This document shows, in pieces, positions 43,352 to 51,747 of a DNA stretch of 64,000 nt. Origin of the DNA: Nitrospinota bacterium (GTDB taxonomy: Bacteria; Nitrospinota_A; UBA7883; JACRLM01). The stretch covers positions 62,001-126,000 of the forward strand of contig JACQXA010000002.1 in the NCBI GenBank assembly GCA_016208975.1. Reading direction: 5' to 3'. The translations under genes were made by a program, and so were the position numbers. The notes under the pieces are model-generated. The model was not told the DNA's origin and did no database searches. It saw nothing but the letters and a program-made list of their open reading frames with translations. Numbering within the stretch: position 1 is the first letter of the stretch; the number at the start of each line of letters is the position of its first letter.

Positions 43352-43502
43352 GGTAGTGTCTCAGTTTGAAAGTACAGGAGAGATCCTTCACTTACGCCCA
43401 AAATGACAATATAAAAGCAGTTGATAACATTGTCATCCTGAACGAAGCGCAAGCGAAGTGAAGGATCTGTCTATTATTTGAGATTCAAACTGGGACACCA
43501 CC
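43352..43502 (-). mobile_element. 151-bp MITE, copy 3 (orientation B)
   Basis: Ends GGTAGTGTCTCAGTTTGAA and closing GACACCACC; exactly 151 bp. Flanks AGGATCCT (left) and GGAATCCT (right) agree at six of eight positions, consistent with an aged target duplication. It lies between the CmcI-like gene and higBA; the right flank also contributes to the higB promoter region. Confidence 0.9.
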
Positions 43503-43509
43503 GGAATCC

Positions 43510-43538
43510 TTGCGTGCTATTATGCTTTCCATTATAAT
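43510..43538 (+). promoter_or_regulatory. Promoter of higBA
   Basis: TTGCGT (43510-43515), a 17-bp spacer, and a perfect TATAAT (43533-43538). The start codon of higB is only 7 bp after the -10 box, so transcription would begin at or next to the ATG and the higB message would be leaderless or nearly so. The promoter begins 8 bp after the MITE. Confidence 0.6.
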
Positions 43539-43545
43539 CTATTCC

Positions 43546-43830
43546 ATGATAATAACGTTTGCCTGCAAACGGACCGAAGCATTTTTCCGGAAAGGAAAAG
43601 CGTCGGGACTCCTTGCGGGGCAGATACAGAATGCCGCATCAAGAAAGTTGCAGATGCTACATTTCGCCGTGGATGTGAATGACCTTAAAGTTCCACCGGG
43701 CAACCAGCTTGAGGCGCTTAAAGGGAGCCGAAAAGGTCAATACAGCATCAGGATAAACAACCAATATCGAATATGCTTCCGGTTCGAGGGAAGCAACGCT
43801 TACGACGTGGAGATAGTGGACTATCACTAA
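43546..43830 (+). CDS. higB: HigB/RelE-superfamily toxin
   Basis: This 94-residue protein has the HigB pattern: a start like MIITFACKRTEAFFRKGK, a central KLQMLHFAVDVNDLKVPPGNQLEALKG, and the C-terminal strands QYSIRINNQYRICFRFE with the basic residues used for mRNA cleavage on the ribosome. Upstream in-frame ATGs exist (43510, 43525), but the family start and a promoter whose -10 box ends 7 bp upstream support 43546. The antitoxin HigA follows 20 bp later. The toxin-first order is the hallmark of HigBA. The protein looks intact. Confidence 0.92.
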   Translation: MIITFACKRTEAFFRKGKASGLLAGQIQNAASRKLQMLHFAVDVNDLKVPPGNQLEALKGSRKGQYSIRINNQYRICFRFEGSNAYDVEIVDYH

Positions 43831-43850
43831 GCCATGAGGAGACAAGGGAA

Positions 43851-44156
43851 ATGATTGGATTGAAAGTCGAACATCCCGGGATAATTCTCCGGGAAGAGTA
43901 TCTGGAGCCCCTGGGTATCACGCAAACCCAGCTCGCCCGGGAAACCGGCATCAGCTATCTGCGGGTGAACGAACTGGTCAACGGTAAAAGAGGGATCACC
44001 CCCGACACCGCCATGCGGCTGGCGAAATATCTGGGAACGTCCGCTGAATACTGGATGAACTGGCAATCGGCCTTCGACCTGCAAAAAGCCGAGACCGAAC
44101 ATCACAAAGAGTATGAGCGGATTCCCGCTTTTACGCCACAGTTGATCACTCGTTAA
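43851..44156 (+). CDS. higA: HigA-type antitoxin (XRE family)
   Basis: This 101-residue DNA-binding antitoxin starts at ATG 43851 behind GGAGACAAGGG. It has the HigA N-terminus VEHPGIILREEYLEPLGITQTQLA, then a helix-turn-helix (ARETGISYLRVNELVNGKRGITPDTAMRLAKYLGTSAEYWMNWQ). It would neutralise HigB and repress the shared promoter. Both genes lie between 28-bp direct repeats and beside an IS remnant, so the cassette was probably acquired. Confidence 0.93.
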   Translation: MIGLKVEHPGIILREEYLEPLGITQTQLARETGISYLRVNELVNGKRGITPDTAMRLAKYLGTSAEYWMNWQSAFDLQKAETEHHKEYERIPAFTPQLITR

Positions 44157-44235
44157 GAAGAGAATCCATCGTTACACGGTAAATGATTTCCGCCAGCAGG
44201 TTGGAAAAGGTTCTGCGGCCAAGATTTTGAATGGC

Positions 44236-44263
44236 TCCCTAGGAAGGGAGAAAATGGGCAATT
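44236..44263. repeat. 28-bp direct repeat, right copy
   Basis: Second copy of the repeat at 43261-43288, 975 bp away in the same orientation. It lies at the end of the IS3-type remnant. The preceding bases GAATGGCTCCC (44229-44239) also match the 3' end of tRNA-Asn at 51745-51755. Confidence 0.8.
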
Positions 44264-44634
44264 GACCTTCTCCCAATTTTCCGGAGCGCGGGCATCTTCC
44301 GGTTGCGGCGTTTCGTCCGCAAGGATAGCCCCTCCTCGTGGTATATCCGCTCGCTCCGTTTGTGGTTTGTCTCCAGCCCCTCCGCCCGTAACATCGCATG
44401 CAACCTGGGCAAACCAAACCGCCGGTTCCTGGCCGCCAGTTCACGCATCCGTTTCCGCAACGTGTCGTCCTTGCCGGAATCATCAACCTCATAATGAAAC
44501 GTGGAACCGGCGATTCCAGCCAAACAGCATGCCCGGTAATGCCGCGCTGGCGGCAAAGGTATTATGTTTTTTTTGCCAGCCTCGGATTCCTTCAATATCC
44601 CGATGATCCGCTCTCCCGTTAACCGTTCCTTCAT
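44239..44634 (-). pseudogene. IS3-family transposase remnant (OrfA start fused to OrfB part)
   Basis: A 131-codon frame begins like an IS3 OrfA (MKERLTGERIIGILKESEAG). It then jumps without the rest of OrfA into the start of OrfB (GIAGSTFHYEVDDSG..LRKRMRELAARNRRFGLPRLHAMLRAEGLETNHKRSERIYHEEGLSLRTKRRNRK). The helix-turn-helix part of OrfA and the whole DDE catalytic core of OrfB are absent. This is the product of an internal deletion plus a 3' truncation. It cannot be active. It marks an old insertion between higBA and the export operon. Confidence 0.82.
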
Positions 44635-44883
44635 GCGAATCCTCCTTTAAGTATTCTAAGGGCACGCGCCTTGAAAACGCTCCAATCATCTGGTGAAGGT
44701 CATAATATCCCGCCAATTTTGGGATATACGCTCGAATAATATCTACTTTTCCTGAACATCTTTACGCGGTATGTCCGGTTGCGAACAAGACCGCCACACC
44801 TGTTCTTCCTTTTCAACGATACAAGCACTATGTTTGTTTCAGAATATGTGTTCGTTATTTAACTATTGTTTGGAGGACTAGGT

Positions 44884-45366
44884 ATGACCGCCGCGCCGGA
44901 CAAATTACGCTTTATTTTCCACGGTCTGCTTTTGGCGACTCTTTTAATCGCGGCTCCCGCCATTGCGGAGAACCATACGTCCGCCGTGAAGGCAAGCGCT
45001 AAAACGGATGTTCTGGTTGTCAACGCCAGCGGATTCATACATGACCGAGGCGTGGCTGTCGCAAACCTGTTCCGCGAGGGGGAGGATATATTCCGGAAGC
45101 CGTCAATCCGCGTAATGGCGAATATTTCCAATGGAAAGGCCGTTTTCGCTATTCCCGATCTTAAATACGGAACCTACGCTGTCACTGTGTTTCACGACGA
45201 AGACGGCAATGGCGATCTGGATCACAACATGCTCCACATGCCGGCGGAGCCGCTGGGATTTTCAAACGGTTTTAAGATGTCGCTGTTCTCGGGATTGCCA
45301 AGCTTCGCAAAACTTAAGTTTGCTTTCGCGCCAGGCGGCAAACCACTGGATATCACCGTCCGGTGA
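44884..45366 (+). CDS. DUF2141 family periplasmic protein
   Basis: This 160-residue protein has a signal peptide (LLLATLLIAAPAIA, cleavage near residue 28). The mature domain has the DUF2141 pattern: LKYGTYAVTVFHDEDGNGDLDHNMLHMPAEPLGFSNGF, with an Asp/Asn-rich loop that could bind calcium, and LPSFAKLKFAF. ATG 44884 follows GGAGGACTAGGT. An upstream TTG gives no benefit. It starts the plus-strand export operon (25 bp before the first permease). DUF2141 proteins have no assigned activity that I can state. Confidence 0.82.
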   Translation: MTAAPDKLRFIFHGLLLATLLIAAPAIAENHTSAVKASAKTDVLVVNASGFIHDRGVAVANLFREGEDIFRKPSIRVMANISNGKAVFAIPDLKYGTYAVTVFHDEDGNGDLDHNMLHMPAEPLGFSNGFKMSLFSGLPSFAKLKFAFAPGGKPLDITVR

Positions 45367-45391
45367 CGTCGCATAAAGGAAGATACGGATC

Positions 45392-46615
45392 ATGACATTT
45401 CTAAAGATCGCATTTGGCAATCTCAAGCGCAATCGCAGGCGGACATTGTCCACGATAGCCGTCATCTGCGTTGGCGTTAGCATGATGGCTCTCACCAACG
45501 GGTTTACAGACGGCGTAACCGCCAGCATGTCCGGCTCGCTGGTAAACCAAATTGACGGCCACTTGAGAATAGAGCACCGCGACTACAAGAAATACGCAAT
45601 CACGGATCAGGAGAAGATTCTGATTAAGGATTTTCGCGAGCTTGCGGACGAGGTGGGGCGAAATCCGCATGTTATTGCCGTCATGCCGAGAGTTTTGACA
45701 GGCGGGTTGATTGGCAAGGACGACAAGAGCACAACTTTCTTTGCGACTATCTCCAGTTTTGAAACTTTAAGCAAAGTGCTTCCCGACTACGCAAATAACC
45801 TGACCGCCGGGGAACCATTGTTACCCGCCGATCCCGATGGAGTATTGATCGGAAAGGCGCTTGCGCAGAGCCTTGCCCTGAACATCGGTGATGAAGTGGC
45901 TCTATTGTCCAAAACTGTTCATGGAGAACAAAGTAGCGCGCTTGCTCATATCCGGGGGATTGTGACTTTCCCGCAAGACCCCATAGTTGAACAAAGCCTG
46001 ATAGTGGCCGGGATGGGCAAGAGCATGAAAGAGAACCTTCTGGATATAGGCGAAGGGGCGACACAACTGCTGGTTCGGCTGGACGATATCAATAACGTTC
46101 CTGAAGTCGCGGAGAGCCTGAACAGGCAATTTGAATCGCAAAACCTGCCTTGGAGAGTTGTTCCCTGGTACGAGAGCAAGACCTACAGCCAGATTGTGGG
46201 AATGCTCAATGGAATAAACGTGGTGATCATGTTCATTCTGGCGCTGATGCTTGGAGTAATAACAAGCAATGCGCTCCTGATGGCGTTCTTCGAGCGTATA
46301 AATGAAATCGGCTCACTGCGCGCCATTGGAATGCGCAAGCTGGAAATCCGCCAATTGCTTTATTACGAGGCGGCGATTACCGGAGCTGTTGGAACGCTGG
46401 CCGGGCTGGCCCTTGGAGCGGCGCTGATTTTCTCCGCGTCTCATTTTGGCGTCCCGCTCGGGAGTTTTTTGAACCAGCTGGTGCGCCCAACGCTGACGGC
46501 AATCAGTTTCGCCGCGTCGGCTGTGGTTCCAATTATAGCCATCATGGCGGCAGCCACCGCGCCCATCCGTTTGGCAACCAGGATGAGCGTAATCGAATCC
46601 CTCAATTACCGCTGA
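45392..46615 (+). CDS. FtsX/LolC-like ABC transporter permease 1
   Basis: This 407-residue inner-membrane protein has the MacB/LolCE topology. One helix near residues 20-40 (TLSTIAVICVGVSMMALTNGF) is followed by a periplasmic domain of about 220 residues. Three helices follow near 275, 325 and 370, with the conserved cytoplasmic loop MAFFERINEIGSLRAIGMRKLEIRQLLYYEA. It ends MSVIESLNYR, as LolC does. Such permeases move hydrophobic cargo out of the inner membrane without pumping it across. The second permease follows after 12 bp; they probably form a heterodimer with the LolD-like ATPase at 50034. Confidence 0.9.
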   Translation: MTFLKIAFGNLKRNRRRTLSTIAVICVGVSMMALTNGFTDGVTASMSGSLVNQIDGHLRIEHRDYKKYAITDQEKILIKDFRELADEVGRNPHVIAVMPRVLTGGLIGKDDKSTTFFATISSFETLSKVLPDYANNLTAGEPLLPADPDGVLIGKALAQSLALNIGDEVALLSKTVHGEQSSALAHIRGIVTFPQDPIVEQSLIVAGMGKSMKENLLDIGEGATQLLVRLDDINNVPEVAESLNRQFESQNLPWRVVPWYESKTYSQIVGMLNGINVVIMFILALMLGVITSNALLMAFFERINEIGSLRAIGMRKLEIRQLLYYEAAITGAVGTLAGLALGAALIFSASHFGVPLGSFLNQLVRPTLTAISFAASAVVPIIAIMAAATAPIRLATRMSVIESLNYR

Positions 46616-46627
46616 AAGGAGGCGGCC

Positions 46628-47851
46628 GTGTTTTTTGAGCTTGCATACAAGAATCTTTGGCGCAACAAGCGCAGAACGATTCTGGCGGAAATATCCATCA
46701 CTTTAGGTGTGTTGGTGATTATCTGCACCGGAAATTTTTTAAATGGAATGCAACGAGGCTGGGCAATGCTGGAAATCAACTCAAACACGGGCGCGTTCCA
46801 GGTGGAGCACAGGGATTACAAGGAAAAAGGCAAGGCCGAACCGCTGAAAACGACGCTGGAGAACAGCGCCGCGCTCATAGACGAGATCAGCGTGGCGCCC
46901 GGGGTAAGCGGCGCTTTTGGAAAACTAAAATTCACCGGCATGGTCAGCAGAGGGCTTAAAAGCACGTTTTTCGATGGGGTGGCGGTGGATGTAACGCGGC
47001 TGAAAAATACTCTCACCCGGCAGGAGGATATGATTACAAGCGGGAAGCCTTTGGATGAAACACCGGGCGGAGTTGTTTTAGGGGCCGATCTCGCCGACTC
47101 GCTTGGAATCAAAACCGGCGATCCGGTGACCATAGTCGTGCAGACGTTCCACGGCGGTTTGAACCTCACCTATGGCGCTTTGGCTGGAGTAAAAAACGGA
47201 CGCCACTTCCCGTCATCCACCTATCTGGAAATGCGTTTGGACGAGGCTCAAAAGCTACTCCGGGCGCCAGGCCGCGTATCCCAGATCGTTGTGAGAGTAA
47301 ATGATTTCGACAAGATTCCAGATGTAATTGACCGCGTGACCTCAGTGATATCAAACAAGGGTATTCCATTCACCACGCGGGCCTATCCCGAACTCATCCA
47401 GATGTACGCCACCGCGAAAGCGTCATTCAATTTCATATCAAGAATTGTTGGCCTTGTCCTGCTTATTCTGGTCGGCGGTGGAGTCGGCAACGTGATGGCA
47501 ATGGCCGTTATGGAGCGCAAAAGCGAGATTGGCGCCATGCGCGCCATGGGTATGGAGAAGGGGCAGGTACGGCGGCTGTTTCTCACCGAAGGTCTCATCA
47601 TTGGCGGAGCCGGGGCTTTGGCAGGTTTTTTGGTGGCGACAGCGTGGACGTTCGTCATGGCGGCTCACGGAGGGCTACATCTGCCGCCGCCGCCCGGAAC
47701 AAGCCAGGATTTGGCCATTATCCCACTGGTGGATCCGCTGATAACAGTTTATGGAATTGCGATGCCGCTTATCGTCGCGTTGATAGCGTCATGGTGGCCA
47801 GCGTCGGAGTCCGCCGAAATCAGCCCGGTTCAAGCAATCACGGAGGTGTAA
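46628..47851 (+). CDS. FtsX/LolE-like ABC transporter permease 2
   Basis: This is a 407-residue paralogue of the preceding permease with the same layout. It starts at GTG 46628 behind AAAGGAGGCGGCC. The N-terminal helix is ISITLGVLVIICTGNFLNGM. The periplasmic domain contains VEHRDYKEKGK, which parallels IEHRDYKKYA in permease 1. The helices after residue 270 frame VMERKSEIGAMRAMGMEKGQVRRLFLTEG. The shared HRDYK segment shows that the two arose by duplication. It is followed at once (2 bp) by the LolA-like gene. Confidence 0.9.
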   Translation: MFFELAYKNLWRNKRRTILAEISITLGVLVIICTGNFLNGMQRGWAMLEINSNTGAFQVEHRDYKEKGKAEPLKTTLENSAALIDEISVAPGVSGAFGKLKFTGMVSRGLKSTFFDGVAVDVTRLKNTLTRQEDMITSGKPLDETPGGVVLGADLADSLGIKTGDPVTIVVQTFHGGLNLTYGALAGVKNGRHFPSSTYLEMRLDEAQKLLRAPGRVSQIVVRVNDFDKIPDVIDRVTSVISNKGIPFTTRAYPELIQMYATAKASFNFISRIVGLVLLILVGGGVGNVMAMAVMERKSEIGAMRAMGMEKGQVRRLFLTEGLIIGGAGALAGFLVATAWTFVMAAHGGLHLPPPPGTSQDLAIIPLVDPLITVYGIAMPLIVALIASWWPASESAEISPVQAITEV

Positions 47852-47853
47852 TC

Positions 47854-48645
47854 ATGAAAAATAATCAATTGTTCACTATTCGCGCTGTGGCTCGCGTTAT
47901 GGCGGTTATTCTCACGGCGTTTTTTATCTCTGGCCCATCGGTGGCGGGCCACGCTGGCGAGCGTAAGCTTACCGCCTTACAGATACTCGATCTGGCGGAC
48001 GACCATTGGGATTTGAAGCTCAAGAATTCCATCGTGGAGCTTGACATGCTCGTCTATCGGGAGAATGAACTGCGGACGACATATAAAATGAAGCTTAAAT
48101 ATCAGGACAATTATCACGTGCTGGCCGAGACTCTTTATCCTCCCCGCAATGAGGGGGAGAAGATGTTGCAATCCGGCAGGAAAAATTATTGGCTGTTTTT
48201 GCCAAACATCAACAAGGCCATGAAAATATCCGAATCCAATAGCCTGTCAAACAGCGATTTTTCCAACTCCGACCTGTTGTCGCCACGCTTAAGCCACGAG
48301 TACACGGCGGCTCTTGCTGGAACGGAAACACTGCGGGATGTTGAAACGTACAAGCTGGAACTGCTGGCGAAAGACGAAAGCTCTTTATACGCAAAGATCG
48401 TTTACTGGGTGAGGAAAGGCGATTTCTTCCCTGTGCGCCGCGATTACTACACGTTCTCCGGGCAATTGTTAAAGCGGCTGGACTTGAAATGCTCATCGCC
48501 GGAGTTGAAGGGAATGCTGGACACGTTTGTAATGAGCAGTGTGCTGGAAAAGGACAAGAAGACTGTTCTCTGTTACACCAGGCATACTCCAAAGGTGACT
48601 TATCCGGATGACACTTTTTCGCCCAGCGCCCTGATGAAACGATGA
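47854..48645 (+). CDS. LolA-like periplasmic 'outer membrane lipoprotein-sorting' protein
   Basis: This 263-residue secreted protein has a signal sequence of about 30 residues (VMAVILTAFFISGPSVAGHA). The mature part has the LolA-like pattern of uncleaved-beta-barrel-half chaperones: YKMKLKYQDNYHVLAETLYPPRNEGEKMLQSGRKNYWLFLPNINKAMKIS, SNSDFSNSDLLS, then WVRKGDFFPVRRDYYTFSGQLLKRLDL. These proteins carry lipids or lipoproteins across the periplasm in a hydrophobic groove. ATG 47854, behind GGAGGTGTAATC, is 2 bp after the permease stop. It would accept cargo from the two permeases. Confidence 0.87.
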   Translation: MKNNQLFTIRAVARVMAVILTAFFISGPSVAGHAGERKLTALQILDLADDHWDLKLKNSIVELDMLVYRENELRTTYKMKLKYQDNYHVLAETLYPPRNEGEKMLQSGRKNYWLFLPNINKAMKISESNSLSNSDFSNSDLLSPRLSHEYTAALAGTETLRDVETYKLELLAKDESSLYAKIVYWVRKGDFFPVRRDYYTFSGQLLKRLDLKCSSPELKGMLDTFVMSSVLEKDKKTVLCYTRHTPKVTYPDDTFSPSALMKR

Positions 48646-48672
48646 TGGAAGCGAGATAACACGGAGGATTCA

Positions 48673-50019
48673 ATGAAAGCAAGTTACCTGCTCTTCGCCG
48701 CCGCATTGATTGCTTCGCAAACGAGCCGGCCGTCTCTTGCGCATGCGGCTGAAACCTTGTCCGCTTCCGGCGTTCAGGAAGATGCGTTTGGAAATGACGA
48801 TCCGTTCGCTGTGATTGGCGCCGAAAACAAATTGCCGCATCAAGACGCAGTGGAATCAGGAATAGCCGGAAACAAACCGCAGGCGAGGGCCGAAGTGTTC
48901 TTCAAGGCGTATAACGCTGATATCAACATGAACTCCAGAGTCAATCCAGGAAACCGGATTCAGAAACTTAAAGAGATCACAGGAGCCGCCGAAACCAGAG
49001 TGACCATTTCCGATAGTATGGCCGCTGAAAACACGCTTCGCTGGCTTTTTAAAGGCTTCGCCGCAGGGCCAGATTATCACGAAGCGGACGGGACGCAACG
49101 CGGCAAGGAATCCCGGATTGACGAGCTTTTCGTTGACTGGAGGAGCGAGCGGTTATTCGTGAGCGCCGGCAAGAGGCGCGTCAACTGGGGGCACGCGCAG
49201 GGATTCAACCCCGTGAATGTGGTTGCTCCGCAAAGAGACCCGCTAAATCCCGGCTATCAATCCGAAGGCCAGCCGTTGGTTTGGGGCAGTTTCAGCGGCG
49301 CAATTGGAGTGATTGACATCATCCTCACCCGCAACTACGACGAGAATTGGAACAGCGATAAATATCGTTGGGGGCTGAAATTGGGCTATTCAGGCTCCGA
49401 CATTGATTTCGCCGTTTACTATTTTGACGGAGAAGAATATTCAGCCGGTAAGCCTTTTGAGAGGATGCTGGGCGCTTCCTTTGCGGCAGAGGCCGCGCCC
49501 GGCGTGACGCTATACGCCGAAGGGGCTCGGGTGGCCCGTAATTACAGGCCGTATTACTCGGCCGCAGGCTCCGCGCTGAACACAGGCGAAGGCTATTTCC
49601 AGGGAGTCATAGGCTCGTCAATCAGCCTTGGCGGCAAGTCCAGCATGTTTATCGAATACTTATATAACGGCCAAGGGTATTCAAACGATGAGCGGGGCAA
49701 CTATCTGCGGGCGGTTGATGCAATGCTGGCCAACAGCGCCGCACAAGCTATATCGGGTGATTTCACCCTCGCCGGATTAAACAGGCGCTATCTGCTGGCA
49801 AGCGTCAAGAAAGAGTATCGCGAGAAATACAACTTCGGCATAAGCGTGATTGTGGCGGAGGATAAATCCAACTCCACTCGAGCTGAAGTCTCTTATGCCA
49901 TCTCGGATTATTACGAGGCGCAGGTCTCTTATCTGGATTACTCCGGCGGGATGGACTCCGAGTTCGGCGCCAACCCGTACAGGGGATTGCTCGAAATCAG
50001 CTTAAAAGCCAGTTTTTAA
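48673..50019 (+). CDS. Outer-membrane beta-barrel protein (DUF1302-like)
   Basis: This 448-residue protein has a signal peptide (cleavage near AHA-AE, about 26). Long alternating strands with aromatic girdles follow (WGLKLGYSGSDIDFAVYYF, KSSMFIEYLYNGQGYSNDERGNYL). It ends in Phe (LEISLKASF), the usual signal for barrel insertion. GKRRVNWGHAQGFNPVNVVAPQRDP is similar to the R-x-WG-FNP motif of DUF1302-type porin-like proteins. It stands between the LolA-like protein and the ATPase, so it may be the outer-membrane receiver or exit of the system. A generic porin is the alternative. Confidence 0.8.
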   Translation: MKASYLLFAAALIASQTSRPSLAHAAETLSASGVQEDAFGNDDPFAVIGAENKLPHQDAVESGIAGNKPQARAEVFFKAYNADINMNSRVNPGNRIQKLKEITGAAETRVTISDSMAAENTLRWLFKGFAAGPDYHEADGTQRGKESRIDELFVDWRSERLFVSAGKRRVNWGHAQGFNPVNVVAPQRDPLNPGYQSEGQPLVWGSFSGAIGVIDIILTRNYDENWNSDKYRWGLKLGYSGSDIDFAVYYFDGEEYSAGKPFERMLGASFAAEAAPGVTLYAEGARVARNYRPYYSAAGSALNTGEGYFQGVIGSSISLGGKSSMFIEYLYNGQGYSNDERGNYLRAVDAMLANSAAQAISGDFTLAGLNRRYLLASVKKEYREKYNFGISVIVAEDKSNSTRAEVSYAISDYYEAQVSYLDYSGGMDSEFGANPYRGLLEISLKASF

Positions 50020-50033
50020 ATGGGGAGGAAAGT

Positions 50034-50756
50034 ATGAACATCCAACTAAAATCGGTCGGCAAAGAATACACGCTTGGAAAGACAACGGTGAGCGCCTTGC
50101 GAGACGCGTCGCTGACCGTTGAGCAAGGCGAATATGTGACCATCACCGGCCCTTCGGGCAGTGGCAAGTCCACTTTGCTGCATCTTATGGGCGCGCTTGA
50201 TCAGCCGACCTCCGGCGAAATATTGATGGACGGCGAGCCGGTGAACAAGCTGGACGACAGTAGCCTGGCCCGGATACGCCGCGACCGGATTGGGTTTATT
50301 TTCCAATCGTTCAACCTGATTCCGGTGCTGAGCGTCTATGGGAACGTTGAATTCCCGCTTATCCTGAAAAAGACACCGAAAAAAGAGCGCAGAGACCGGG
50401 TGCTCGCGATTTTGGACCGCGTGGGCCTGGGCGACAGGGCGGACCATAAAACCGAGGAGTTGAGCGGCGGGCAACGCCAGCGTGTTGCCATAGCGCGAGC
50501 GCTTGTGACAAACCCAAGCGTCATCCTCTCTGACGAGCCGACCGCTAACCTGGATTCAAAGACAGGACGCGAGATTATCGAACTGATGCAAACTCTCAAC
50601 GATGAACAGAGGGTTACATTGGTCTTCGCCACCCATGACCGCGGCATTGTCGCGGACGCGCGGCGTGTTATCAGCGTGCTCGACGGAAGGATCCTGGAAG
50701 ACAAAATAGTGTCGAAGGAAACATGCGCAAGTGTTGGCCAGCGCTGTTCCCGGTGA
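50034..50756 (+). CDS. LolD/MacB-type ABC transporter ATP-binding protein
   Basis: This 240-residue ATPase has Walker A GPSGSGKST near residue 40, the Q-loop FIFQSFNLIPVLSVYGNVEFPL, signature LSGGQRQRVAIARAL, Walker B VILSDEPTANLD and H-loop VFATHDRGI. The LTVEQGEYVTITGPSGSGKST style and the length place it with LolD and MacB ATPases. ATG 50034 follows GGGGAGGAAAGT. It powers the two permeases at 45392-47851. The C-terminus (KETCASVGQRCSR) looks slightly extended. It is separated by only 71 bp from the small membrane peptide that ends the operon. Confidence 0.94.
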   Translation: MNIQLKSVGKEYTLGKTTVSALRDASLTVEQGEYVTITGPSGSGKSTLLHLMGALDQPTSGEILMDGEPVNKLDDSSLARIRRDRIGFIFQSFNLIPVLSVYGNVEFPLILKKTPKKERRDRVLAILDRVGLGDRADHKTEELSGGQRQRVAIARALVTNPSVILSDEPTANLDSKTGREIIELMQTLNDEQRVTLVFATHDRGIVADARRVISVLDGRILEDKIVSKETCASVGQRCSR

Positions 50757-50827
50757 CGGTTGGCAAGCTTGCCATCCCCCGTGTGGAAGCATATGGATAT
50801 GACAGTTATAAAATGGAGGAAGCGTTA

Positions 50828-50947
50828 ATGAACCAAAGAGTTAAAATAATCGCGATATCAATAGCGGTTGCGGCGGGCCTGATGGGAATCGCCTATTTTG
50901 CGGCGGCGCAAGTCATCGGCTTCATGGCAAAGATGCATGGTTCCTGA
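50828..50947 (+). CDS. 39-residue single-helix membrane peptide
   Basis: A short frame starts at ATG 50828 behind GGAGGAAGCGTTA. It codes for a basic head (MNQRVK), one hydrophobic helix (IIAISIAVAAGLMGIAYFAAAQVIGFM) and a short tail (AKMHGS). It follows the ABC ATPase gene on the same strand and precedes the TetR gene. I do not recognise a family. Small single-helix proteins often bind and regulate transporters; that is only a suggestion by context. The strong ribosome site and clean hydrophobic pattern support real translation. Confidence 0.68.
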   Translation: MNQRVKIIAISIAVAAGLMGIAYFAAAQVIGFMAKMHGS

Positions 50948-51076
50948 TGGATTTCTTTCCGCAGGAATGACATTCGCCGTGTCCACGCGGCTTAAATGCC
51001 GCCGGCTTGTTTCATGTCACGCAATACTTCTGGTAAGATGCCCAGCAAGGCAAATAACGGCGCTAGGAACGGAATA

Positions 51077-51670
51077 ATGGATTCGAAAAATCCCGATAGG
51101 CGGGTTCAAAAAACACTGGGCCTTTTGAGCCATGCGCTAATCGCCCTTATCAAGGAACGTAGCTACGAATCCATCAAGGTGCAGGATATTTTGGACCGCG
51201 CAAATGTGGGCAGGTCAACGTTCTATTCCCACTTTAAGGATAAGGACGATTTGCTGATTAAGGGGTTTGACAACTTGCGCCGCCTCCTTAATTCCGCCCA
51301 CAACTCCGGCAATGATTATCCTGGTTCAGCATTAATTTCATTTAGCGGCGCGATGTTCTCCCATGCGTACGATCATAGGCAAATATATCAAGCCACCGCA
51401 GGAGGGCAAACCGGCCTTCTTATCATGGGCCAGATGGAAAAGATAATATTTGAAACAATTGCAGAGCGCCTGAAAACGGAGAAAAAGCGGCGTGGGAAAT
51501 TCGCAATTGAAATTCCGGACGAATTGTTCTGCCATCACCTTGCCTCGGCGTTCACCTCGGTTATTAAATGGTGGCTGGACAGAAGAACGCCCGTGTCCGC
51601 AACCAGGATGGACGAATATTTCCAGGCATTGGCAAAACCATTGCTGGAAAGATCGTTCGGGAAGAACTGA
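51077..51670 (+). CDS. TetR/AcrR family transcriptional regulator
   Basis: This 197-residue regulator has the TetR helix-turn-helix (LIALIKERSYESIKVQDILDRANVGRSTFYSHFKDKDDLLIKGF). The C-terminal half (TAGGQTGLLIMGQMEKIIFETIAERL, DELFCHHLASAFTSVIKWWLDRR) is the TetR_C_7-like style. ATG 51077, after AGGAACGGAATA, is preferred over an in-frame start 81 bp upstream. It lies 129 bp after the membrane peptide and is the likely repressor of the export operon, with a hydrophobic ligand. It ends 77 bp before tRNA-Asn on the other strand. Confidence 0.9.
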   Translation: MDSKNPDRRVQKTLGLLSHALIALIKERSYESIKVQDILDRANVGRSTFYSHFKDKDDLLIKGFDNLRRLLNSAHNSGNDYPGSALISFSGAMFSHAYDHRQIYQATAGGQTGLLIMGQMEKIIFETIAERLKTEKKRRGKFAIEIPDELFCHHLASAFTSVIKWWLDRRTPVSATRMDEYFQALAKPLLERSFGKN

Positions 51671-51747
51671 TATACGATTGCCAGAGCAGTTTCTGCGGAG
51701 CGCAACGGACGCCACCTGCAACGCATTTAGCGTCAACATAATAAGAA

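Noticed and set aside
43047-43391. N-terminal extension of the CmcI-like gene up to 43391
   Set aside because: The extra 115 codons lack coding character, include a G9 run and run into a MITE; the family start fits ATG 43046.
44172-44492. Second minus-strand frame over the IS3 remnant
   Set aside because: It is an out-of-frame reading of the transposase remnant with no similarity of its own.
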